A stretch of DNA of 64,000 nucleotides from Streptomyces pristinaespiralis (GTDB lineage: Bacteria; Actinomycetota; Actinomycetes; Streptomycetales; Streptomycetaceae), in contig NZ_CP011340.1 in assembly GCF_001278075.1 (NCBI RefSeq), forward strand, positions 2,418,001-2,482,000. Reading direction: 5' to 3'. The notes under the pieces are model-generated. The model was not told where the DNA came from, searched no databases, and saw nothing but the letters and a program-made list of their open reading frames with translations. A program made the position numbers and the translations under genes. Every line of letters starts with the position of its first letter. The stretch's first letter is position 1. Positions 54,192 to 62,260 of this stretch are shown here, in pieces.

Positions 54192-56138
54192 TCAGGCCGT
54201 CGCCAAGGGGTTGGGCACCGTGCCGTGGACGGCGGCGTGCGGGCGTTCGGGGCGGTCACGGTAGCCGTCGAGATGCAGCCGGTTGCGGTTGAGGCACAGT
54301 CGCTCGATACGGGCGGTGAGCAGGTCGAACGTTTCGTAGCGCTCCTTGAGCCCGGGGAAGCGCGCCTGGTACCGGAGGATCTCCGCCCTGACGAGTGAGA
54401 AGAACTCCGCCTCCGGGACGTTCAGTTGCTCTTCGCACAGCGGGGCGAGGTAGCGGAAGACGCCCACGAAGAGACCCGCGTGGATGAACTGGGTGAGGAA
54501 GCCCGGCTCCTCGGTGAGGAGGATCCGCCGCACGTCCTCCGGCATGGACGCGTGCTCGGGCACCGGCTGGGCGCTCACGTTCACGTCGTCGACGAAGTCC
54601 TTGATCGCGAGGCGGACGGGAACGTCGTGGTCGTCGTAGACGACGATGGCGTTCTCTCCGTGCGGGGAGAAGACCGTTCCGTAGCGGTAGAGGAAGTGCA
54701 GCAGCGGGGGCAGCAGCGCCGCGAAGAGCCGCTGGAGCCAGACGGTCGGGGCGAGCCCCGAGCGGGCGACGAGCTCGGCCGTGAACGCCCGGCCCTGTGG
54801 GTCCGTGTGGAGGAGCGAGGCGAGGGTGCGGGCCCGCTCGCCGGCGTCCAGCCGCGGCTGGAGCGGCTCCCTCCAGATGGCTCCGAGCAGTTCCTTGTAC
54901 TGGTACGGCACCTCTGCCAGGTGGTCGTACAGCGGATGCTCGACCGTGACGGAGGCGACCTCCCCGAGCAGGACGACCCGGCACTCGTCGCGCAGGAACG
55001 GGTCGGCGTCACGCAGCCCGTGCACCCACGCGGTGACGGCGGGGGCGGCGAGAGTGCGCTCTGTGGGCAGGCCGCGCCAGACCAGGGTGTTCAGGATGGA
55101 CAGCGGCAGTTTGACCGTGTGGCGATCGGGACGGTCGACGTTCACGAAGGTCCTGATCGACTGCTGGGGCAGTCGCAGGTCACCGTCGCTGGGCAGGGGA
55201 ACGATGCGGCCGTCCGCGACGGCGGGCGCGTACAGGGGGAGGAGCACTTCGTCCCACTGCCAGGGATGCACCGGGAGGAACAGGTATGCGGCGGGATCGA
55301 GGCCCCTCGCGCGCAGTGCGTCGGCGAAGGACTCGCGGTTCGCCTCGTCGAGCTCGCGGAGATAGAGGTCCTCGGCCCGGTCGAGCCCGGCGACGCCGCG
55401 GTAAGCGGCGAGGCCGGTCCGCACCGCTATCCAGGGGAGGCGTACCAAGCGGCGGGCTTCCGGTGCCCACCGGTCGGCGTCGCCGGCGGAGAAGCCGATC
55501 CGGCCCTTGTTGAGAACCAGCCACGGGTGGCCCGTCTGGTGGCCCTCGAGTTCCGCGTAGCCCAGGTCCGCGAGCTCGGCGGCGGTCAGCGCGGTGCCGT
55601 CGAGCCGGGTGTCGCCGGCCAGGGTGACGGACATTTCGCGCAGCAGGTGGCCGAGGGTGGCTCCGTCGAGCCCCAGCAGGTTCCTGGCCCGCGCGAGGAA
55701 GGCGAGCGGGTCGGTGAAGGGGCGGCCGTCGCATTCGACGGAGGCGGGGTCGACACGCCAGCTTCCGTAGGCGCCGCGGCGGGCGCGGAAGGTGAGCACG
55801 CCTTCGGCGTCGATGGGCAGGGTGTAGCGAAGACCCTCGTCGTCGGGACCTGATCCGGACGGGTCCGGCACCGGCTCGATGATCTCTTCGTAGGCGAACT
55901 CGCCGATCATTTTCGCGAGGAGGCGGGCAGCGGCCCGGTCCCAGTTCTCCCGGGTCAGACCCGGGGGCGTGAACGGCACCTCGTGCGGCTGCCGGGCGGC
56001 GTCTTCGGCGCCGGCGGCATCGTGGGCCGTGGCCGGCCGGGGACCGGTGGAGCGGGAGCCGGTGGGGGCGGAGCCCGAGGGGGCAGAGCCCGAGGATACG
56101 GAGTCGATGGAGTCGTCGCTGGCAGGGGACTTCGGCAC
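54192..56138 (-). CDS. IucA/IucC-family NIS siderophore synthetase (second in operon)
   Basis: A 648-residue ATP-dependent acyl-adenylating synthetase. Conserved segments: TGHPWLVLNKGRIGFSAGD, FLPVHPWQWDEVL, PLPSDGDLRLPQQSIRTF, VKLPLSILNT, and HGENAIVVYDDHDVPVRLAIKDFVDDV. It couples a carboxylate (citrate-type) to an amine or hydroxamate. The first 50 residues are Ser/Pro-rich and disordered. The GTG start has GAGGAG five bases upstream. It is the last gene of a four-gene operon (aminotransferase, synthetase, acetyltransferase, synthetase) and follows the acetyltransferase by 59 bases. Confidence 0.93.
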   Translation of the reverse strand: MPKSPASDDSIDSVSSGSAPSGSAPTGSRSTGPRPATAHDAAGAEDAARQPHEVPFTPPGLTRENWDRAAARLLAKMIGEFAYEEIIEPVPDPSGSGPDDEGLRYTLPIDAEGVLTFRARRGAYGSWRVDPASVECDGRPFTDPLAFLARARNLLGLDGATLGHLLREMSVTLAGDTRLDGTALTAAELADLGYAELEGHQTGHPWLVLNKGRIGFSAGDADRWAPEARRLVRLPWIAVRTGLAAYRGVAGLDRAEDLYLRELDEANRESFADALRARGLDPAAYLFLPVHPWQWDEVLLPLYAPAVADGRIVPLPSDGDLRLPQQSIRTFVNVDRPDRHTVKLPLSILNTLVWRGLPTERTLAAPAVTAWVHGLRDADPFLRDECRVVLLGEVASVTVEHPLYDHLAEVPYQYKELLGAIWREPLQPRLDAGERARTLASLLHTDPQGRAFTAELVARSGLAPTVWLQRLFAALLPPLLHFLYRYGTVFSPHGENAIVVYDDHDVPVRLAIKDFVDDVNVSAQPVPEHASMPEDVRRILLTEEPGFLTQFIHAGLFVGVFRYLAPLCEEQLNVPEAEFFSLVRAEILRYQARFPGLKERYETFDLLTARIERLCLNRNRLHLDGYRDRPERPHAAVHGTVPNPLATA

Positions 56139-56197
56139 GGGGACTCCTCAAGTGGAACCGATGCGGATCGAGCGGTGTATGTAGGTCAGCGGGTTGT

Positions 56198-57073
56198 TCA
56201 CAGCAGGTTCCGCAGGGCGCGGTCACGGACCATCAGGGCGGCTCTCTTGTCGGGAAGGTCGAGTTCGGCGGAGTAGCGGAAGCCTGCGGTGAGAAATGCG
56301 GAGACGGAGGGGGTGTTGCGCATGTCGGGCTCGGCGAGGACGCGGGTGCATCGAGGCCGATTGTCGAGAACGAGATCGGATACGGCTCGAAGGAGGGCGG
56401 ACCCGATGCCACGGCCGCGGTCCACGACGCCGCCGATGAGCAGATGGATACCGGTGTCGTGCGGGCGCGCGGGATAGTGGCGGGCCAGCGGATCGAGGTC
56501 GGCCCGGTAGATCTCGAAGTAGCTCATGGGCTTCTCGTCGAGGACGCCGAGGCAGGGGATGCTCCGGCCGTCACCGTCCAGTTGTGAGCGCAGATGATCG
56601 GCGGTGACGGAGTCGGGTCCGGCCAGCTCCCAGAAGGCGGCGACCGCGGGGTCGTTCATCCATCGGCTGATCAGCGCGAGATCACGTTCGAGGATCACGG
56701 GGACAAGGCGGAAGACGCCGGCGGACGTGTCCGCCGGCTCCCAGCCCCCCAGGTTGTCGAGCAGGTCGCCGACAGGGCCGCCGCCGGTCGTCGCCGGTGC
56801 CCGGGGCGCTGCCGTTGCCTGGCCCCGGCACGCACCGGGAGCCGTTGCCGCGACCGGGCCGCCGGGCCGTCCCGGCTCCCGCACCGGCGCCGGTGCGGGC
56901 GTGGGCGTGGGCGACGCGGGCGATGCCGGGTCCTGCGGCCCGGCACCGTCGTGCCCGCGGAACAGCATGAGGAAGTCGTCCGGCAGCCGTAGGTCGAGCG
57001 TGTCCTCCGCACCCCCTCCCGGCCGGGGCGCGGGGCCGGACCCGCTGTCGGTGTGCGCATCGGTGGGAGGCAA
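56198..57073 (-). CDS. GNAT acetyltransferase of siderophore biosynthesis (RhbD/IucB-like)
   Basis: A 291-residue protein. The first 130 residues are Pro/Ala-rich (SPTPTPAPAPVREPG), then a GNAT domain typical of siderophore acyltransferases: FRLVPVILERDLALISRWMNDPAV, PMSYFEIYRADLDPLARHY, DTGIHLLIGGVVDRGRGIGSALLRAV, and LAEPDMRNTPSVSAFLTAGF. It should acylate an amine or hydroxylamine of the siderophore building block. The TTG start at 57073 is inferred from AGGAG nine bases upstream; no ATG/GTG fits. Low confidence in the exact start, high in the domain. Confidence 0.85.
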   Translation of the reverse strand: MPPTDAHTDSGSGPAPRPGGGAEDTLDLRLPDDFLMLFRGHDGAGPQDPASPASPTPTPAPAPVREPGRPGGPVAATAPGACRGQATAAPRAPATTGGGPVGDLLDNLGGWEPADTSAGVFRLVPVILERDLALISRWMNDPAVAAFWELAGPDSVTADHLRSQLDGDGRSIPCLGVLDEKPMSYFEIYRADLDPLARHYPARPHDTGIHLLIGGVVDRGRGIGSALLRAVSDLVLDNRPRCTRVLAEPDMRNTPSVSAFLTAGFRYSAELDLPDKRAALMVRDRALRNLL

Positions 57074-57117
57074 CGCGGCGCTCTCCTCTCGCGGTTCGGT
57101 CGGTTCGTGGTGGTGCC

Positions 57118-59043
57118 TCAAGATCGGAGGGGGTTGGCGATGGTGACGTAGACGGACTGGGTGTCGACCGGGCCGACGAGTTCGTCGAGCCCGTGGAGCC
57201 GGGTGAGCAGGTTGGCCTTGCAGCGCAGCGTGGGCGTCTGCAGCAGATGGCCGGGCAGTGGTGATCCGGTGCCGGCGGCGGAGGTCAGGAACTGCCGGAA
57301 GGCGGCGAGGAGGACGCGTTCGTCGGCAAGACGCTGGGCTCCGAAGGCTCCGATCAACCCCAGCACGTTGTTGATGCCGAGGTAGTAGGCGAAGCGTTCG
57401 TCGGTGACGTCGTCGGACACGAAGGTGTCGCTGTGGGTCCCGATGCCGGGGAGGCGGGCCGTGAGCCGCTCGCGGTGCGACTCGCGGAAGTAGTAGCCCT
57501 GGTTGTCGCGGTAGCGTCCGCCGGTCGGCCAGCCGTGCGGGTCGAGCAGTACGAGCGTGTTCTGTTGGTGTGCCTCGAGAGCGATACCCGCTGTGGCGTC
57601 CAGCCACAGCACCGGTCGCACGACGTGGTCGAGGTAGCGGAGGAACCACTCCGCCGCCACTGCCGTGACGGGCCGCCCGGTGTGGGCCGCGAGCCGTTCG
57701 ACGACAAGGGCGAGGCGTGAGTGCATGCCCTCCCGCCCGGGCCACGGCCTGGGGGTGGTCAGCGCCGCGACGCAGACCGCGTCGTCCCCGGGGCCGAAGG
57801 GGTTGTGACGGATCATCACGTCGAGCCCCTGCAGGGGTTCGGCCCCAGGGGCGTCGACGGCGAGCCAGGCCGGGTCGCGCACGATGTCGAACCCGGGGTG
57901 TGCGGCCCGCCACTGCTCGGCGAGGCCCGCGCGGAGCAGCCGGTGCACCTCGACGCCCCGGTGGAGTTCCTTGCGGAGGTTCTCCCGCCGCGAGTTGGTG
58001 ATGCGCAGCCCGAGGGAGAGTTTGAGCATGGCGGCCACGCCCGGGCGGTGCACGGTGCGGACGGAGGAGGTGGGGTACCAGACGTCGCCACGGGGACCGA
58101 GGTCGTGCAGCAGGCCGGCGTCCAGGAGGGCCGCCACCGCGGGGCGCTGCCTGATGTCCTGCGCCTGCCACGGATGGAGGGGCAGAGCGGCGGTGTCCGC
58201 GGGGAGCGGGAGATCGCCTCCCGCCAGCCGGGCGGTCAGCTGCTCGGCCGTGACGGTGCGGCCCTGCTCCGTCCAGGCCGATTCCGCGGCAAGGAGGGAC
58301 CGGTCGACGGCCATCCAGTGCAGCGGGAAGGAGCCGTACAACTCGGGCGAGTAGCGCTGTGCTTCGGCTTCCGAAAGCCCTTCCCGGCTCTTGGGGGTCG
58401 GATGGAGCGGGTGGCCGAGCAGCAGCGACTGCTCGGCGGTGAGGAACAGGTCGGCCTCGGGCGGGGCGGTGGGGCGGGCGCGCCGGTCTGCGATGAAGTC
58501 GGCCGTGCGCCGGACGGAGTCGGCGACGCGGCCCACGAGATCCGTGCCTTCGCCGCGGCCGGCCTCGCGGCCGAGCAGTGCGGCGACGGTCACGGCGTCG
58601 GCCCGGGTGGCCTCGTGCGGGCTGCCCTGCAGCGTGGGCGGACCGAATCGGTGCCATCCGGTGGCCGACCAGTAGCGGACGGGGACCAGCAGCGCGGTGC
58701 CGCTGGCGTCGAGGGGGACGCGCAGGATGTCCCCGTCGGGCCGGGGCAGGGCGTTCTCCCGCACCCAGCAGCGGAGCAGGTTCTCCACGGTCGCCGTGTC
58801 GGCGGCACGGCGCGGGTCGGGGTCGTCGAGGTGGTCCGCGTCCTGGTGGGCGGAACGCTCCGGCACGCAGGGGTGCGGGGGGCCGGCTGTCGCCCCGCCG
58901 CGCTGCTCGTCGTCCCGCCCGGTCTGACGTGGCACCGTCGCGGGTTCCAGGGTGAGCGGCCCGCTCACGCCGGCCTTGCTGCGGTGGTGGCCGGCGGGGC
59001 CGTCGTGGGACTCGGGCGCATCGGGTGCGGGTGTGGGGTTCAC
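57118..59043 (-). CDS. IucA/IucC-family NIS siderophore synthetase (first in operon)
   Basis: A 641-residue synthetase. Conserved pieces: LLLGHPLHPTPKSREGLSEAEAQRYSPEL, ALPLHPWQAQDIRQRP, YPTSSVRTVHRPG, LKLSLGLRITNSRRENLRKEL, and EAHQQNTLVLLDPHGWPTGGRYRDNQGYYFRES. The first 80 residues are variable and hydrophilic. GTG is eight bases from AAGGA. It ends with TIANPLRS. The operon order is aminotransferase (29-base gap), this gene, acetyltransferase (44-base gap), second synthetase. Confidence 0.93.
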   Translation of the reverse strand: MNPTPAPDAPESHDGPAGHHRSKAGVSGPLTLEPATVPRQTGRDDEQRGGATAGPPHPCVPERSAHQDADHLDDPDPRRAADTATVENLLRCWVRENALPRPDGDILRVPLDASGTALLVPVRYWSATGWHRFGPPTLQGSPHEATRADAVTVAALLGREAGRGEGTDLVGRVADSVRRTADFIADRRARPTAPPEADLFLTAEQSLLLGHPLHPTPKSREGLSEAEAQRYSPELYGSFPLHWMAVDRSLLAAESAWTEQGRTVTAEQLTARLAGGDLPLPADTAALPLHPWQAQDIRQRPAVAALLDAGLLHDLGPRGDVWYPTSSVRTVHRPGVAAMLKLSLGLRITNSRRENLRKELHRGVEVHRLLRAGLAEQWRAAHPGFDIVRDPAWLAVDAPGAEPLQGLDVMIRHNPFGPGDDAVCVAALTTPRPWPGREGMHSRLALVVERLAAHTGRPVTAVAAEWFLRYLDHVVRPVLWLDATAGIALEAHQQNTLVLLDPHGWPTGGRYRDNQGYYFRESHRERLTARLPGIGTHSDTFVSDDVTDERFAYYLGINNVLGLIGAFGAQRLADERVLLAAFRQFLTSAAGTGSPLPGHLLQTPTLRCKANLLTRLHGLDELVGPVDTQSVYVTIANPLRS

Positions 59044-59072
59044 GGAGGGCTTCCTTGTGACGTGGTCCGGGT

Positions 59073-60449
59073 TCAGTGCGACTGCCTGTTGTCGGTGCGG
59101 CGTTGCGTGGAGCGCTCTGCGGCGGCCAGGGCGTCGGCGAAACGGTCCAGGACGGCCACTGCCTGCTCGTCGGTCAGGGTGAGAGGAGGGAGCAGGCGAA
59201 CGACACCGGCATGGCGTCCGCCCAGTTCGACGATCAGGCCGCGGTGCAGACACTCCTGCTGCACGGCGGCGGCGAGCCGGGGCGAGGGGGGCGGTACGAG
59301 CGCGTCCGGGGCCGCGGAGTCGGCGTCGACGAGTTCGACGCCGATCATGAGGCCCCTGCCCCGTACGTCTCCGATGCAGGGGTGGGCCGCGGCGAGTCCC
59401 TGGAGACTCGCCAGCATGCGCGCGCCGAGTGTCGCGGCGCGCTCGGCGAGGCGGTTCTCCCGCACATGGGCGAGGGTCGCCGCACCGGCCGCCATGGCGA
59501 GCTGGTTGCCGCGGAACGTCCCGGCATGGGCACCGGGGGGCCAGACGTCGAGCCCGGAGCGGTACACGACGACGGCCAGGGGAAGGGACCCGCCGATGGC
59601 CTTGGACATCACCATCACATCGGGCACGACACCGCTGTGTTCGACGCCCCAGAACGTGCCGGTGCGCCCCACACCGGTCTGTACCTCGTCGGCGATGAGT
59701 GGAATGGAGCGGTCGGCCGTGATGGCGCGCATCCTCCGCAGCCACTCGTCGGGCGCCGGGATCACTCCGCCCTCACCCTGCACGGGCTCGAGGATCATGC
59801 CCGCCGGTTCGGGGACCCCGCTCTTGGGGTCGTCGAGCAGGCTCTCCGTCCAGCGGGCGGCGAGTTCCGCGCCCCGCTCGCCGCCGATCCCGAACGGGCA
59901 CCGGTAGTCGTGCGGGAAGGGCAGCCGGGTGACCCGGACGTCCGACGCGCCTCCCGATGCTTCGAGCGCCCCTGCCGTCATGCCGTGGTAGGCGCCGGTG
60001 AAGGCGAGGAGGCCGCTGCGACCGGTCGCCGTCCTGACGAGTTTGAGCGCGGCCTCGACCGCGTCCGTGCCGGCGGGTCCGCAGAACTGGATGCGCCCGT
60101 CCTCTGCCAGCGCCCTCGGCAGTGTGGCGAACAGCTCTGTGGTGAAGGCGTCCTTGACGGGTGTGGCCAGGTCGAGCACATGCAGCGGGGCACCCGAGTC
60201 GATGACCTTCTTGATCGCCTCGAGGACGACGGGGTGGTTGTGCCCCAGCGCCAGGGTGCCCGCACCGGAGAGGCAGTCGAGGTACCGCCGGCCGTCGGCG
60301 CCCTCGATCGTCAGCCCTCTGGCCCGTACCGGCACGATGGGCAGTGAGCGCGCATAGGTGCGGGCCGCCGACTCACGGAGTGACTGCCTGCGCAGAATCC
60401 CCTCATGGGTCGAGGTCGGCGCCACCGGAGCAGGTTCGGTCACGGCCAC
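59073..60449 (-). CDS. Class III PLP aminotransferase, diaminobutyrate-type (RhbA/EctB-like)
   Basis: A 458-residue aminotransferase, likely making L-2,4-diaminobutyrate from aspartate semialdehyde. Features: YLDCLSGAGTLALGHNHP, GPAGTDAVEAALKL, TGAYHGMTAGALEASG, ADEVQTGVGRTGTFWG, and the PLP lysine K283 in VMSKAIGGSLPLA. In rhizobactin/schizokinen-type loci this enzyme starts the pathway toward 1,3-diaminopropane. GTG at 60449 has GGAGG ten bases upstream; an ATG at 60488 lacks a site. It is the first gene of the siderophore operon. I found no TTAGGTTAGGCTCACCTAA-like iron box upstream. Confidence 0.88.
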   Translation of the reverse strand: MAVTEPAPVAPTSTHEGILRRQSLRESAARTYARSLPIVPVRARGLTIEGADGRRYLDCLSGAGTLALGHNHPVVLEAIKKVIDSGAPLHVLDLATPVKDAFTTELFATLPRALAEDGRIQFCGPAGTDAVEAALKLVRTATGRSGLLAFTGAYHGMTAGALEASGGASDVRVTRLPFPHDYRCPFGIGGERGAELAARWTESLLDDPKSGVPEPAGMILEPVQGEGGVIPAPDEWLRRMRAITADRSIPLIADEVQTGVGRTGTFWGVEHSGVVPDVMVMSKAIGGSLPLAVVVYRSGLDVWPPGAHAGTFRGNQLAMAAGAATLAHVRENRLAERAATLGARMLASLQGLAAAHPCIGDVRGRGLMIGVELVDADSAAPDALVPPPSPRLAAAVQQECLHRGLIVELGGRHAGVVRLLPPLTLTDEQAVAVLDRFADALAAAERSTQRRTDNRQSH

Positions 60450-60771
60450 GGCTGTTGGTCCTCCGGCTGTCACAGTTGCGTTGCACATCGGTACGGCACT
60501 GCTGCGGGGCGCACCGGCGCGAAAGGCTGTCCTCGTGTCCCCCGCACGTACCAACGACGCGGGGGGCCGGGGATCACGGCCGATCGGAAGATCCTTGCGG
60601 TGCCGGAACCACGGACCTGCCGCACACCGTCCCCATCGGCACCGGCATAGTGGGGGGCGCCTTCCGACAGCGGACTCCACTGCGGCGGGCAGGAGCTTGC
60701 TCGTACCAGAAGTTCCGCGACAATTCCGACAGTTCAGCTCAGCAGTACCGAAGTCCCAGGGGGATCAAGAG
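60450..60771. other. Divergent promoter region between siderophore operon and first lipoprotein protease
   Basis: About 320 bases. It must hold the promoters of both divergent genes. I see no DmdR/IdeR iron box and no other clear operator. Confidence 0.5.
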
Positions 60772-61947
60772 ATGCGACCCATTCGCCCGACGCTGGCAGT
60801 GGCCTCCATGGCCGCGGTGCTCGCGCTGGCCGCGACCGCTTGCGGCCCGACCGAGGACAATGCCGGCGAAAAGCCGAGCGCGTCGGCCGAGCCGTCCGCC
60901 GACGGCAAGATCACTATTCCGGACGATCTGAAGGACCGCCTCAAGGAGCGCGGGATCGACCTGGACAAGTGGAAGAACGGCGAGTGGAAGAACTGGGACA
61001 AGGACAAGTGGCTGCGTGAGGCGCAGGACTTCGTCAACCCGATCATCGAGGACCTCTGGGACCCCGACCGGATGCGCGATGCCGAACAGCCTCCCGAGAA
61101 GCCGGTCGACAACGACATCTCCGGCGACGAGGGTGTCACCGACCCCACCCCGGCCCCGGTCGACGCGCAGGCCGTGAAGGCCCCGTACCACGCGAGCGCC
61201 GCAGAGGCCGGAAAGGTCTTCTTCGACGGCCCGCAGGGCTCGATGGTGTGTTCCGCCACCGTCGTCAAGGACCCGGCCAACCCCGGTAAGTCCAACATGG
61301 TGTGGACCGCCGGACACTGCGTGCACGCCGGCAAGAGCGGCGGCTGGTACCGCAACATCGCCTTCGTCCCCTCGTACAACGACGGGGCGAAGGAGACGGC
61401 GGAGCTGGAGAAGGCGCCCAAGGAGGAGATCGCTCCCTACGGTGTCTGGTGGGGTGACTGGGCGCAGACCTCGGACCAGTGGATCTCCCAGGGCGCCGCG
61501 ACCGGTGGCCAGGGCGCGGCGTACGACTTCGCCGTCATCCACGTGACCCCGGAGAAGGGCAGCACCGGCAAGTCCCTCGAGGAGACGGTCGGTGCGGCCC
61601 TGCCGGTCGACTTCGACGCCCCCGCGGTGCCGAAGATCGACAACATGACCGCCACGGGCTACCCGGCGGCCCCGCCCTACGACGGGCAGAAGCTCTTCCA
61701 GTGCGCCGACAAGCCCGGCCGTCTGTCGCTCAAGGCCGAGGAGCCGACGATGTACCGCATCGGCTGCACCATGACGGGCGGTTCGTCGGGTGGCGGCTGG
61801 GTCGCAGAGGGCCAGGACGGCAAGCCCGCCCTTGTCTCGAACACCTCGATCGGCCCGGTGACGGCCGGCTGGCTGGCAGGTCCGCGCCTCGGCAAGGAGG
61901 CCGAGGGCGTCTACCAGGCGGTCAGCAAGAAGTTCGCCGGCCAGTAG
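60772..61947 (+). CDS. Trypsin-like serine protease lipoprotein (first tandem copy)
   Basis: A 391-residue predicted lipoprotein. Signal peptide MRPIRPTLAVASMAAVLALA with lipobox ending at C24 (ATAC). Residues 63-84 form a Trp/Lys-rich segment (DLDKWKNGEWKNWDKDKW). The S1-like domain has WTAGHCVHAG (His), YDFAVIHV (Asp) and TMTGGSSGGGW (Ser), so the triad is intact. It is close in sequence to the next gene, from a duplication. Substrate unknown; it acts at the outer face of the membrane. ATG follows AGGGGGATCAAGAG. Confidence 0.88.
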   Translation: MRPIRPTLAVASMAAVLALAATACGPTEDNAGEKPSASAEPSADGKITIPDDLKDRLKERGIDLDKWKNGEWKNWDKDKWLREAQDFVNPIIEDLWDPDRMRDAEQPPEKPVDNDISGDEGVTDPTPAPVDAQAVKAPYHASAAEAGKVFFDGPQGSMVCSATVVKDPANPGKSNMVWTAGHCVHAGKSGGWYRNIAFVPSYNDGAKETAELEKAPKEEIAPYGVWWGDWAQTSDQWISQGAATGGQGAAYDFAVIHVTPEKGSTGKSLEETVGAALPVDFDAPAVPKIDNMTATGYPAAPPYDGQKLFQCADKPGRLSLKAEEPTMYRIGCTMTGGSSGGGWVAEGQDGKPALVSNTSIGPVTAGWLAGPRLGKEAEGVYQAVSKKFAGQ

Positions 61948-61988
61948 GGCAATCCGGGCGCGCGAGCGCCCGGGCGCAGTGACGCGGG

Positions 61989-62018
61989 CAGGGGTCCGGC
62001 CGTACGGCCGGACCCCTG
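61989..62018 (+). terminator. Hairpin terminator of the first protease gene
   Basis: A 14-bp perfect stem (CAGGGGTCCGGCCG / CGGCCGGACCCCTG) with a TA loop, 41 bases past the stop. Confidence 0.8.
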
Positions 62019-62117
62019 TTCACCTGGTGGTTCTTCATCCTCGTGGAGACTCCGTGCAGTTGAGGCTCCCGCGCGGCTGATCCACCGCGCACCGGCCTAG
62101 AGTGGTGCCGCACCCCG

Positions 62118-62142
62118 AGGCGGCCCCGGAGGCCGCCTTTTT
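62118..62142 (+). terminator. Hairpin with T-tract in the leader of the second protease gene
   Basis: AGGCGGCC / GGCCGCCT with a 5-base loop (CCGGA), then five T residues. It looks like a classical intrinsic terminator, but lies about 120 bases before the second gene and just after a possible -10 (TAGAGT 62098-62103), so it may be an attenuator. Confidence 0.55.
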
Positions 62143-62260
62143 CCATGACACGCTCATGGCAAACAGCTCTGGCGGCGCCCTGTCGGCGTACGTCGCGCAC
62201 ACGGTGCGAGCACTTCCAGCACATGTCGAAGATTCGAAGCATTCAGGGGGAATCGTTTCC

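Larger units (their letters stand above)
61948..62260. other. Intergenic region between the tandem protease genes
   Basis: About 310 bases. It holds the terminator of the first gene (61989-62018), a TAGAGT -10-like element (62098-62103) and a terminator-like hairpin with a T-tract (62118-62142) before the second gene. No further gene is seen. Confidence 0.65.

Noticed and set aside
57074..58657. In-frame upstream extension of the GNAT acetyltransferase gene to about 819 codons
   Set aside because: The extension overlaps the synthetase gene fully and encodes Arg/Pro/Gly-rich nonsense; the TTG at 57073 with AGGAG is the sensible start.
60450..60771. Iron box (DmdR/IdeR) before the siderophore operon
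   Set aside because: No sequence resembling TTAGGTTAGGCTCACCTAA on either strand.
62060..62103. TTGAGG/TAGAGT pair as a standard promoter of the second protease gene
   Set aside because: The hexamers are 32 bases apart, too far for a sigma-70 promoter; only the TAGAGT is kept as a possible -10.
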